Shown one piece after another: positions 55,041-62,876 of a stretch of 64,000 bases of DNA. Each line of letters opens with the position of its first letter. Positions within the stretch are counted from its first letter, which is position 1. Both the position numbers and the translations under genes were made by a program. The notes below the pieces were generated by a model, which was not told the DNA's origin, did not search any database, and worked only from the letters and a program-made list of their open reading frames with translations. Source of the stretch: CAZJVD01 sp964549505 (GTDB lineage Bacteria > Bdellovibrionota > UBA1018 > CAZJVD01); NCBI GenBank assembly GCA_964549505.1, contig CAZJVD010000010.1:46673-110672 (forward strand), read 5' to 3'.

Positions 55041-55415
55041 ATGTCGATGTTCGAACTCAAGGTCAAATGCGGTTTTGCAGCAGCTCACCATATCGAAGGT
55101 TATCCGGGCGATTGTGTCCGCAATCACGGTCACAACTGGGTGATTGAAGTGGAAGCGTCGTCTCAAGAGCTCGATCATCTAGGCCTCGCCATTGATTTTC
55201 GCGATCTCAAGCGGGGGCTGCGTGAGGTGATTGCACGTTGGGATCATCAAGACCTCAACACATTGCCCGACTTTGTGAACCGAAATCCAACAGCCGAAGT
55301 GATCGCGCAGACCTGTTACGAGCGCTTACAACCGCTGTTCACGGATCGTAAGACAGGTCTCAAGCGCGTGACGGTTTGGGAGAACGACTCTTGTGCCGCT
55401 AGCTACATCCCTTAA
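55041..55415 (+). CDS. queD: 6-carboxy-tetrahydropterin synthase QueD
   Basis: A 124-residue enzyme of the preQ0 pathway that turns dihydroneopterin triphosphate into 6-carboxy-tetrahydropterin. Zinc ligands are His16 or His17, His29 and His31 (AAAHH and NHGHNW), and the catalytic Cys25 lies in GDCVRNHGHNW. The Asp/His pair DHQDLN and the Glu in TAEVIAQ are also typical. It overlaps queC by 23 nt. Confidence 0.93.
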   Translation: MSMFELKVKCGFAAAHHIEGYPGDCVRNHGHNWVIEVEASSQELDHLGLAIDFRDLKRGLREVIARWDHQDLNTLPDFVNRNPTAEVIAQTCYERLQPLFTDRKTGLKRVTVWENDSCAASYIP

Positions 55416-56073
55416 AGCGAAAAATCTTGTCTTGTTGTCAGGTGGATTGGACTCGGCAGCCAATCTTGCCTTGAGTGTTTGGAATGGTGATGCAACCGAG
55501 GCCATACATTGCTGTTACGGACAGAAAGCTGAGGAGCGTGAACTTGAAGCGAGTCGCCAGCTGACGAGGCACTTCGGGGTGGCGTTGCACGCGCTCGATC
55601 TGAGATGGTTGGGTGGGCTTTCGTCCTCAGCTCTCACGTCGTCGGAGGTTCCGATTCCGACCCTATCGAGTGACGTTTTGAATATGCGTAACGTGACCGA
55701 GCGGTCGGCGAACGCTGTCTGGGTTCCCAATCGGAATGGTCTTTTCATCATGGCAGCTGCAGCGTTTGCAGAAGCCCGAAACATCGGCACGGTTTTGGTC
55801 GGGTTCAATCGTGAGGAAGCCGCGACTTTTCCCGATAACTCGAAAGATTTTCTGGTCGCGATCAATCAAGCCCTCAAGTGGTCCACGCGCGGACAGGTGC
55901 GCTGTGATTCGTGGACGGTCGATCTTGATAAGCGTGCGATCGTTCAGAAGCTTCGCGCGCGGGAGTTTCCATGGGATTTTCTTTGGAGCTGTTACGGCGC
56001 GGGTCCCGCACGTTGCGGGACCTGTGAGTCTTGTCAACGCCTCGCACGCGCGATGGCGGGAGGTGCTCTGTGA
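55393..56073 (+). CDS. queC: 7-cyano-7-deazaguanine synthase QueC
   Basis: A 226-residue PP-loop ligase that makes preQ0. ATP motif LSGGLDSAANL, the VWVPNRNGLF segment, GFNREEAATFPDNS, and a C-terminal zinc site with CYGAGPARCGTCESC. The start is GTG at 55393, inside queD. It ends in a 4-nt GTGA overlap with the DUF366 gene. The queE partner is not in this window. Confidence 0.93.
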   Translation: MPLATSLKAKNLVLLSGGLDSAANLALSVWNGDATEAIHCCYGQKAEERELEASRQLTRHFGVALHALDLRWLGGLSSSALTSSEVPIPTLSSDVLNMRNVTERSANAVWVPNRNGLFIMAAAAFAEARNIGTVLVGFNREEAATFPDNSKDFLVAINQALKWSTRGQVRCDSWTVDLDKRAIVQKLRAREFPWDFLWSCYGAGPARCGTCESCQRLARAMAGGAL

Positions 56074-56636
56074 GGTTTTTGGGGCTCGAAACACGTTGGA
56101 TTGAAGCTGGGATGGATTACTCCGGTCGCGAACTCGCGCCGCATTGGATCTTGCGTACGTTTCGTATGCAAGGAAACGCGCTCGTCGCGGGGATTGGATC
56201 GTGCGAAGTCCGTAACGAACACTTGGTCGACGAGCAGGACAAGCTGGAAGGCGAGTTCATTCGTGCGCGCTCCATGGTGCATTTTCTGGGTGAGTTCTTT
56301 GGCCTCAGTCTTTTTGAGGGTGTCTTGATCCAACGTTTGTTTGTAGCGACGATCTCAGAAAAGCTTGCTCTCAACGGACGTAAAGTGCGCCGTCAAGGAA
56401 ACGATCTCTTTATCGACAATCGCAAACTCTCGGTGTCGATCGTGACAGCAACACCGCAATCGGTGCTTCTTCATTTGGGTGTGAACGTCGATCCGGAGGG
56501 TGCGCCTGTCGCTGCGATTGGGCTGAAGGAGCTCGAGGTCAGCGCGCAGGCTTTTGGGGCCGAGCTCTTGGATGAGTTTTCAAACGAATTGCGTTCCTCT
56601 GGGTTGGCTTGCACAAAGGCCCGGGGCATGGTTTAG
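56070..56636 (+). CDS. DUF366-family protein linked to preQ0 synthesis genes
   Basis: A 188-residue protein. The N-terminal block (ETRWIEAGMDYSGRELAPHWILR, split here as a recognisable DUF366 pattern) and the central DEQDKLEGEFIRARSMVHF fit the DUF366 family as I recall it; the exact fold assignment was not checked. It starts with a GTG that overlaps the queC stop by 4 nt, so it is translated with queC. This suggests a role in 7-deazaguanine metabolism, which is inferred from context. Confidence 0.72.
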   Translation: MRFLGLETRWIEAGMDYSGRELAPHWILRTFRMQGNALVAGIGSCEVRNEHLVDEQDKLEGEFIRARSMVHFLGEFFGLSLFEGVLIQRLFVATISEKLALNGRKVRRQGNDLFIDNRKLSVSIVTATPQSVLLHLGVNVDPEGAPVAAIGLKELEVSAQAFGAELLDEFSNELRSSGLACTKARGMV

Positions 56637-56646
56637 TTCTTGACCG

Positions 56647-57801
56647 ATGAGTCTGTCTTTTCCGAGTCATATTCGCGTTATTCAGCCTTATATCCCTGGC
56701 AAGCCGATCGACGAGACGCGCCGCGAGTTCGGTATCAAGAAGGTCGTCAAATTAGCATCGAACGAGAATCCGCTTGGGCCGTCGCCCAAGGCAGTTGCCG
56801 CCGTGAAACGATCCCTTTTAGACCTCCATCGCTACCCGAACAGTTCGGCCGAAGATCTCAAAAAAAAGCTGGCTGACAAACTGGATGTTGCTGTCGATCA
56901 GATAGCGATTGGAAATGGTTCGAACGAGATGATTGATCTCTTAATCCGTTCACTCTGTGTTCCGGATGACGCGATCGTGACTCCAAAGTTTTCGTTCATT
57001 GCTTATCGTGTGTGCGCTCAGGTGCAGGGTGTGCAGACACTCGAAGTACCGGTGAACGACGAGCTCGAATTCGACTTTGACGACGCACTTTCGCTGATTA
57101 AGAACAATGAACGCGTGCGCCTCGTATTCTTAGCGAACCCCAACAACCCGACAGGTGTGTCCCTCAGCGATAAGCCGCTCGAAGCATTTCTATCGGAAGT
57201 CGCTAGCATCCGCGAGGGCGCGGTCACGGTTGTTTTGGATTATGCGTACGTCGAATACGTAGCACGCGGTTTGATGAAAGACCCGACGGAATGGTTCAAG
57301 CGGTTTTCTAATGTGGTTGTCTTGAGAACGTTTTCAAAGATCTATGGTTTGGCGGGTTTACGATTGGGCTATGCGCTTGCACGCAAGGAGCTTACGCAAA
57401 CGCTCGAGAAAGTTCGGATGCCCTTCAACGTGTGTTCTCCGGCTCTCGTTGCTGGTGCCGCGGCTCTGAGTGACCATGCTTTCGTGAAACGTTCGGTTCA
57501 AGTGAACGAAGACGGACAGAGGTTCTGGCGACAATGGGTGGAACAGCAAGGTGTCCAGGCCTTTCCGATGACCGCAAACTTTTTTCTTTTTCGAACGGAT
57601 ACCGTGGGTGAAAAGGCGAGTGCCTTCGAAGTATTTCGTCGTTGTCTCAAACAAGGACTGATCGTGCGACCGGTTGCTAACTATGGCCTGACGCGAGAAT
57701 TGCGCGTGACTCTTGGTGCCGAAGCAGAGAACCGGTTTGCGAAGACGGTGATCGAAAAGTCGCTAGGTCTGAAGCCAGCACGGCGGAAAACTCGGTCGTG
57801 A
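56647..57801 (+). CDS. hisC: Histidinol-phosphate aminotransferase (HisC family)
   Basis: A 384-residue PLP-dependent aminotransferase. It has the family start IQPYIPGKPIDE, KLASNENPLGPSPKA, the NPNNPTG phosphate/cofactor segment, the D-x-AYVEY pair, and PLP-binding Lys231 in RTFSKIYGLAGLRLGY. Length fits HisC. No other his genes are nearby, so a role on prephenate/aromatic substrates (HisC2 type, often beside cmk) is also possible. Confidence 0.88.
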   Translation: MSLSFPSHIRVIQPYIPGKPIDETRREFGIKKVVKLASNENPLGPSPKAVAAVKRSLLDLHRYPNSSAEDLKKKLADKLDVAVDQIAIGNGSNEMIDLLIRSLCVPDDAIVTPKFSFIAYRVCAQVQGVQTLEVPVNDELEFDFDDALSLIKNNERVRLVFLANPNNPTGVSLSDKPLEAFLSEVASIREGAVTVVLDYAYVEYVARGLMKDPTEWFKRFSNVVVLRTFSKIYGLAGLRLGYALARKELTQTLEKVRMPFNVCSPALVAGAAALSDHAFVKRSVQVNEDGQRFWRQWVEQQGVQAFPMTANFFLFRTDTVGEKASAFEVFRRCLKQGLIVRPVANYGLTRELRVTLGAEAENRFAKTVIEKSLGLKPARRKTRS

Positions 57802-58532
57802 ACGAAATGGCTATTCGAAAACAAGGAAAAGTGATCGCTATCGATGGTCCGGCTGGAACAGGAAAAAGTTCAGCTGCGCGACGATTGGCCGATGTTTTGG
57901 GTTTTGTTCACGTGGATACGGGCGCTCTCTATCGTGCGGTCGCCTTGGCGGCAAAACGGCGAGGTTTTTCGGTAAAACCTCAAGGAACTTCATGGTCACC
58001 TACCGAAGCCGATGAACTCACGGAACTTGCCAAGAGTCTTCATTTGGAATTTCGTCGCGAACCCAAGCGCATGCCTTCGAACCGTGTGCTCTGTAACTCC
58101 GAGGATGTTTCCGATTTGATTCGGACGCTCGAGATCAGCATGCTTGCGTCTTCGGTATCCAGTATTGGCGGCGTGCGATCGGCGCTTCTTGGGTTACAGC
58201 GACGTCTCGGTTGTCAGGGTAATTCGATTCTCGAGGGGCGGGACATTGGAACGGTCGTATTTCCCGATGCGGACATAAAGTTTTTTTTGGAAGCCTCCGT
58301 TGAAGAGCGAGCCAAGCGACGCATGATCGAACTCGAGGCGAGCGGAGCTGACGCGCCTTCGTTCGAGGATCTGAAGCGTCAGATTGAGAGTCGCGATCTT
58401 GCGGACCGCAGTCGTGCTGTGGCGCCTCTGCGACAAGCGCAGGACGCCATCGCTGTCGACACGACGGCACTCACTCTGGATGAAGTCGTGCAGGCTTTGG
58501 AAACGACGGTTCGTTCTAAAGTTAAGATTTAG
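57798..58532 (+). CDS. cmk: Cytidylate kinase
   Basis: A 244-residue kinase that phosphorylates CMP/dCMP. P-loop IDGPAGTGKSSAARR, DTGALYRAVA, the CMP-binding ILEGRDIGTVVFPDAD and the late FLEASVEERAKRR. The start is GTG at 57798, overlapping the hisC stop, or ATG at 57807. It ends 2 bp before the glycosyltransferase gene. Confidence 0.95.
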   Translation: MNEMAIRKQGKVIAIDGPAGTGKSSAARRLADVLGFVHVDTGALYRAVALAAKRRGFSVKPQGTSWSPTEADELTELAKSLHLEFRREPKRMPSNRVLCNSEDVSDLIRTLEISMLASSVSSIGGVRSALLGLQRRLGCQGNSILEGRDIGTVVFPDADIKFFLEASVEERAKRRMIELEASGADAPSFEDLKRQIESRDLADRSRAVAPLRQAQDAIAVDTTALTLDEVVQALETTVRSKVKI

Positions 58533-58534
58533 GA

Positions 58535-59515
58535 ATGGGTGTGGACGTCTCTCGAATTCTTGTTGTTCGTCCTGACGGTATTGGCGATGTCGTACTGACC
58601 ACACCTGCTTTTCAGCTCGTACGAAAACTGTTTCCGCTGGCCGATCTGCATGCGTGGGTGGGGCGAGCAGTTCTTCCTATTCTGGAGGGTGTTTCCTATC
58701 TCAATCACGTGACGACACCACCGCCGACGATGGGTGCCGCGAGTTTCAAGTCCTATGACCGAGTTTATTTTTTCAATTCCACACCTGGCATGATGTTCGG
58801 TGCGTGGCGTGCTCGTGTGCAGGAGCGAATTGGAAATCGATCAAAACTCGAGAGTTTTCTCTTCCTCAATCGCGGGCTCCGGCAGAGTCGTAGTCGTGTC
58901 GCACGTCATGAAGCCGAGTATGGCTTGGAGCTCGTTTCGCGGGATCCGACGGCGTGGGATCTGCGGACTCGGATCACGGTTCCGGTGAAGGCGCGTGGCG
59001 AAGCACAGGCATGGCTCGAGCGTTTCGAACTGGGGCGGGATTTTGTTCTCATTCATCCGGGGATGAAAGGGTCGGCCGCAAACTGGCCTCTGGCGAACTA
59101 TATTGAGCTCGGTAGGCGTCTGGCGAGGGAAGGTTGGGAAGTTCTCTTCTCCGTGGGACCCGACGATGTCGAAGTGCGCGACGTGCTTTCCAGAGAGGTT
59201 TGGGATCAGAACCCACGTGGACCACGCGTATTTGACGCTATGGGTCAGTCGTTTGACTGTCTTGCGGCGCTGCTGGAGAGGGCGCGACTCGTGATCGCTC
59301 CGAGTACAGGACCGCTTCATGTGGCGGTCGCACTGGGCCGTAACGTTCTAAGTTTTTACCCGCACACGCTTGTCCAAAGCCCGAAGCGCTGGGGGCCGTT
59401 TCGACCTGAGGGGCGAGCGGCGATTCTCCAGCCGCCAGCTGCTTTTCCGGCTGAGCTCCAACGGGTTCAGGTGACGGATGCCTTAAAAGAGGCTAAACGG
59501 ATGCTGGAGTCATGA
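58535..59515 (+). CDS. Glycosyltransferase family 9 (heptosyltransferase-like)
   Basis: A 326-residue GT-B enzyme. The N-terminal RPDGIGDVVLTTPAF is the GT9 signature. The C-terminal domain carries IHPGMKGSAANWPL and the sugar-nucleotide site APSTGPLHVAVALG. It likely adds heptose to lipid A-core. It overlaps the heptose kinase gene by 4 nt (ATGA), which supports LPS inner-core assembly. Confidence 0.9.
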   Translation: MGVDVSRILVVRPDGIGDVVLTTPAFQLVRKLFPLADLHAWVGRAVLPILEGVSYLNHVTTPPPTMGAASFKSYDRVYFFNSTPGMMFGAWRARVQERIGNRSKLESFLFLNRGLRQSRSRVARHEAEYGLELVSRDPTAWDLRTRITVPVKARGEAQAWLERFELGRDFVLIHPGMKGSAANWPLANYIELGRRLAREGWEVLFSVGPDDVEVRDVLSREVWDQNPRGPRVFDAMGQSFDCLAALLERARLVIAPSTGPLHVAVALGRNVLSFYPHTLVQSPKRWGPFRPEGRAAILQPPAAFPAELQRVQVTDALKEAKRMLES

Positions 59516-60528
59516 AAAAGCTCACCCCTGATACTTGGAACCGACCTCGATTGCGAACACTGCTGGAAGCGATGTCCGGAAAGCGTGTTCTCGTGCTGGG
59601 GGATATCGGTGTTGATCTCTATACGACAGGACAAGTGGAGCGTATTTCGCCCGAAGCGCCTGTGCCGATCGTTCAGGTTGAGTCGGAGCGGCTGAAGCTG
59701 GGTCTAGCTGCCAATGTCGCAGACAATATTCGCGCGCTCGGCGGTGTTCCGCTTCTCGTCGGTGTGGTGGGTATGGATCGAGGCGCCGAAGACTTTCGAA
59801 GGATTTTAAGTGAACGTGGAATAAGCGAGACGGGTTTGATTGAGGATCCGTCGCGGCGTACGGCACTCAAGCAGCGCTTGGTTAGCGAGAGCCAGCAGCT
59901 CCTACGTGTGGATTATGAAACAACAACACCGATCGCGACAGCGGTAGCGGAACGTGTTCGAGAGCGCGCCTTGACTCTGCTTAAAGGTGTCGACGCGGTG
60001 ATTGTTGAAGACTATGCCAAAGGTCTTCTTTCCGAGGCCTTGGTCGGCACGGTGCTCGGCGAAGCGCGGCGGCTTGGAATTCGCTCGTTCTCCGACCCCA
60101 GTGGTCGTCTTCCTGCTAGTTTCTACCGTGGATCGGATGTCCTGACGCCCAATCGCCGTGAAGCAGAGTACCTGTCGCGTCGGAGTTTTTCGCTAGACGA
60201 CCCGCAGAGTATTCAGCAAGCGGGACATGCCGTGATCGAGATGTGTGAGTTGCAGGACCTGGTTCTCACGTTGGGTCGTGATGGAATGGTTTTATTGCAT
60301 CGCGATCGCGAAGACTTCACGTGGATTCCGACGCACGCGCGCGAGGTCTTCGATGTCTCAGGCGCAGGCGATACCGTGATCAGTGTCCTCGCTCTTGCGC
60401 AAGCAGCGGGTGCAAGTTTGGAAGAAGCTGCCGTTCTTGGAAACATCGCGGCCGGTATCGAAGTGGCAAAATGGGGCACTGCTACCGTTGCGCCGGATGA
60501 GATTGATGCCGTGATTAGACCCGATTGA
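59512..60528 (+). CDS. hldA: D-glycero-beta-D-manno-heptose-7-phosphate kinase
   Basis: A 338-residue PfkB-family kinase, the kinase half of HldE/RfaE. Signature GDIGVDLYTTGQVERISPEAPVP, the VEDYAKGLL segment, DVLTPNRREAEY and the anion-hole motif DVSGAGDTV with catalytic Asp. The nucleotidyltransferase half is absent, so this is the split form (hldA-type). It follows the GT9 gene with a 4-nt overlap. Together they supply and transfer heptose. Confidence 0.9.
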   Translation: MKKLTPDTWNRPRLRTLLEAMSGKRVLVLGDIGVDLYTTGQVERISPEAPVPIVQVESERLKLGLAANVADNIRALGGVPLLVGVVGMDRGAEDFRRILSERGISETGLIEDPSRRTALKQRLVSESQQLLRVDYETTTPIATAVAERVRERALTLLKGVDAVIVEDYAKGLLSEALVGTVLGEARRLGIRSFSDPSGRLPASFYRGSDVLTPNRREAEYLSRRSFSLDDPQSIQQAGHAVIEMCELQDLVLTLGRDGMVLLHRDREDFTWIPTHAREVFDVSGAGDTVISVLALAQAAGASLEEAAVLGNIAAGIEVAKWGTATVAPDEIDAVIRPD

Positions 60529-60562
60529 AGAACCGACTGACCCGGAACTCGCTCGACACAAC

Positions 60563-60829
60563 CTAAGCGGAACGTTCGCCAACCCAGCTCATGGGATGTG
60601 AACTCGCATAAGTGCGCACGCCTAACGCACTCACAGCTTCGATCAATTCAGGACGCGTGACGATGGCCCACACATCCAGATTGATGCGTCGAATTTCGTC
60701 AACACGTTGTACCGTACTCGCATAATCGCTTGTTTCGAATACCTCGAATCCGCTGGATTCAAGCTCGCAAGCCATGGCTCGGCGCCATGAGCTTTCTGGT
60801 TCGACGATGATTAGGATGGGCGATAACAT
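60563..60829 (-). CDS. Degenerate receiver-like protein without phospho-acceptor
   Basis: An 88-residue protein whose start (PILIIVEPESSWRRAMACELESSGFEVFE) has REC topology, but the acidic pair is replaced by EPE and the strand that should hold the phospho-acceptor reads VWAIVTRPEL, with no Asp. It stops near the length of a shortened REC. A GTG at 60835 is an alternative start. It may be a pseudo-receiver or a decaying gene. It shares a divergent region with the exported peptide at 60978, including a 20-bp palindrome. Confidence 0.6.
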   Translation of the reverse strand: MLSPILIIVEPESSWRRAMACELESSGFEVFETSDYASTVQRVDEIRRINLDVWAIVTRPELIEAVSALGVRTYASSHPMSWVGERSA

Positions 60830-60865
60830 ACTCACAGTTTTATCGTATCTCCGTACCTGTCAGTG

Positions 60866-60885
60866 TTAGCAAAATATTTTGCTAA
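60866..60885. promoter_or_regulatory. Perfect 20-bp palindrome in divergent intergenic region (possible operator)
   Basis: TTAGCAAAAT followed by its exact inverse ATTTTGCTAA. It lies 37 bp before the pseudo-receiver start and 93 bp before the exported-peptide start, in an AT-rich stretch. Its size and symmetry suit a dimeric repressor or activator site. Confidence 0.6.
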
Positions 60886-60977
60886 TTATAAATAATTTTC
60901 CTTAATTCACGCGACCTTCACTTAAGAACGCACCGCACTCTCCCGATTGGTTTCGCATAAACCATAGGGGGATCAAC

Positions 60978-61307
60978 ATGACAAAGAATTCATTTTCAAA
61001 ACTCACGATCGCGGCGCTCGCGATCGGAGCGGGTCTCAGCCTGTCATCCGTCGCGAAAGCTGATTGGATCTCGGTGGGGCAGCTCTGCGAAGACATCTAC
61101 GGCGTAGAACTTACACAACGCTGCCTTAACGCGATTCAGTCGCACTTTGACCTTTCGTCAGCCTGCGTAGGAGTCTCGATCAACGGTAGTGAAACGACGC
61201 CGGTTCTAGCAGGAGAAGGTTCCTGTACGACGGCGGAAGCTTGCGTACTCGTGAAAGACGGAACGAGCACGGCTCCGGGCGAAGGCTCGAACTGCGGTGG
61301 CGGTTGA
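60978..61307 (+). CDS. Small exported Cys-containing protein
   Basis: A 109-residue protein with a clear signal peptide (MTKNSFSK, hydrophobic core, cleavage near VAKADW). The mature part of about 80 residues holds six Cys, enough for up to three disulfides, and ends in a Gly tail (NCGGG). AGGGGGATC precedes the ATG. No family was recognised. It converges on the TIGR02147-type regulator with a 9-bp gap. Confidence 0.75.
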   Translation: MTKNSFSKLTIAALAIGAGLSLSSVAKADWISVGQLCEDIYGVELTQRCLNAIQSHFDLSSACVGVSINGSETTPVLAGEGSCTTAEACVLVKDGTSTAPGEGSNCGGG

Positions 61308-61316
61308 TCCAGTCGC

Positions 61317-62105
61317 TTACTTCGTCAACGGATACAGACACGTTGTAAAGGCGTAGACTCTCTTTGTTCCAGAGACTTTTGTTTCGCGATTGAATCGTTT
61401 TAGAAAAAGGCGAACGAGTTTCTGAAAACGTTCGAACATTTCAGGATCCATCGTAAACACGCATGTCCAGAAGTCCTGTTCCGTCTTCGGACAGAGATTT
61501 TCGGACGCATGTTTCATGATTGGAAAGAGACGTCTTCGAAACATTCGAATAGCACGATTGCGAACCCGGTCGGTTGTCACAAATCGCCCGGGAACGCGAA
61601 TGAAGTATCGGTTGTGTCGCTTCACAAGTCCGGCCTTTTCAAGCAACTTCAGATGTTCACTCACTTTTGAAATCGGAAGGCCGCTTCGCTCACAAATCCA
61701 CTTGATGTCCGCTTCGCCTGGGCGCGCGTCGAGTAAATGCCAAACAGCCCAGAGCATCGGGTCTGAGTTAAGCCTGAACTGTTCACTGGTGAGCAGAGCC
61801 TTGCCCGGATCTCCTTTGTAGAGTCGAACAGCGCGATGAGTGGGCGTCTCGCTTGCTTCATAGAGAAACTGGGTCTCGATTTTCTTCCAGCGTGCGCTTG
61901 GTAAATGACTGGCAAAGTAGCGCTTCGCCGTTTTCAATTTGAAAACGCGTTTTCCATTTAGAAACTTTGAGAATGTGACCGGATGAATTCCTAATCGGTG
62001 AGCGACCGTACGTTGCGGTTCTTTGCTCACGAGTTTCATGACCTCGTATCGCAAAAGATGGTCGGCCTTACTGAGGGAGTGGGTTTTGTCCATGTCGAGC
62101 CGCAT
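61317..62105 (-). CDS. TIGR02147/DUF4423-type transcriptional regulator
   Basis: A 262-residue protein. The N-terminal helix-turn-helix-like part (VAHRLGIHPVTFSKFLNGKRVFKLKTAKRYFASHL) and a central winged-helix segment (ICERSGLPISKVSEHLKLLEKAGLVKRHNRYFI) match the layout of TIGR02147-type proteins, abundant in Fibrobacter and Bdellovibrio-type genomes. Assignment is from remembered pattern. No ligand domain is recognised. Targets may include the neighbouring exported-peptide gene. Confidence 0.75.
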   Translation of the reverse strand: MRLDMDKTHSLSKADHLLRYEVMKLVSKEPQRTVAHRLGIHPVTFSKFLNGKRVFKLKTAKRYFASHLPSARWKKIETQFLYEASETPTHRAVRLYKGDPGKALLTSEQFRLNSDPMLWAVWHLLDARPGEADIKWICERSGLPISKVSEHLKLLEKAGLVKRHNRYFIRVPGRFVTTDRVRNRAIRMFRRRLFPIMKHASENLCPKTEQDFWTCVFTMDPEMFERFQKLVRLFLKRFNRETKVSGTKRVYAFTTCLYPLTK

Positions 62106-62234
62106 TATAGTGCAGCGATGGTGTGTTTTCCACTGCTCGTATGCAGCTTCGAGTTAAACAGAATTAAATGGGAATAAAGCCATGAATATACTAGTTTTTC
62201 TAAACAGGACACGGGAAAGGTCCATGATGAGCTC

Positions 62235-62876
62235 ATGCAAAAAAACATAGTTCTTTTGGGACCATTGGAACTCGGTTCGGCGCACGTTCTCTTTTCCGAA
62301 AAGTACCCTCACAAAGTTTTTTCGAGTCCGCAGGAGTTCCTTGGGTCCGAAGAGGCATCTCAGGCCGGATTGCTGGTGCTTGGCGTGACGGAGATCGACG
62401 CGGTTTCGATTTTCGTCCGAAGTCGCCAAGTCCCTCTGCTCGTTGTTGTTCCGACGAAGTCTATCGGAGCGTTCTACGACGGGCTTACGGGGCTCGATAT
62501 CCCCGTCGATTTTGTTTGGCCTAACTGTTCCCGCGAAGAACTGAGCTTTCGTATTGATCGCCTGTTTCAGAATGGTCGGTCACGTGAGCTCGCATTGGAT
62601 CCTGTTGGCTATGTCCTGAGGAAGGGTGGGCAGCAGTCCGAAGTGCTCACGCTCAAGGAATATCAGATTCTCCAGGCGATTTTGGCCTCACCGAAGCGTA
62701 GTCTTCCTCGCGAGCGGCTGATCAAGCAGATTTGGGGCGATCGCAGAACATCCCCTAAGGTTTTGGACGTTCATCTTTCAAATTTAAGGAAAAAGCTTCG
62801 TCAGCTTGCGCTTACGGTTCGTGCCACGCAGAGTGGGAGTAATACGGACTGGAGCTATGAGCTCGCAGCAATCTAA
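62235..62876 (+). CDS. OmpR-type winged-helix regulator with degenerate receiver
   Basis: A 213-residue protein. The C-terminal 95 residues are an OmpR/PhoB winged helix (LTLKEYQILQAILASPKRSLPRERLIKQIWGD, then VDVHLSNLRKKL as VLDVHLSNLRKKL). The N-terminal half has REC-like strands, but the phospho-acceptor position reads GLLVLGVTE, with no Asp, and the acidic pocket is missing. It may act without phosphorylation. The TAA stop falls on the first bases of the IS element, so the original C-terminus may have been changed. Confidence 0.82.
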   Translation: MQKNIVLLGPLELGSAHVLFSEKYPHKVFSSPQEFLGSEEASQAGLLVLGVTEIDAVSIFVRSRQVPLLVVVPTKSIGAFYDGLTGLDIPVDFVWPNCSREELSFRIDRLFQNGRSRELALDPVGYVLRKGGQQSEVLTLKEYQILQAILASPKRSLPRERLIKQIWGDRRTSPKVLDVHLSNLRKKLRQLALTVRATQSGSNTDWSYELAAI

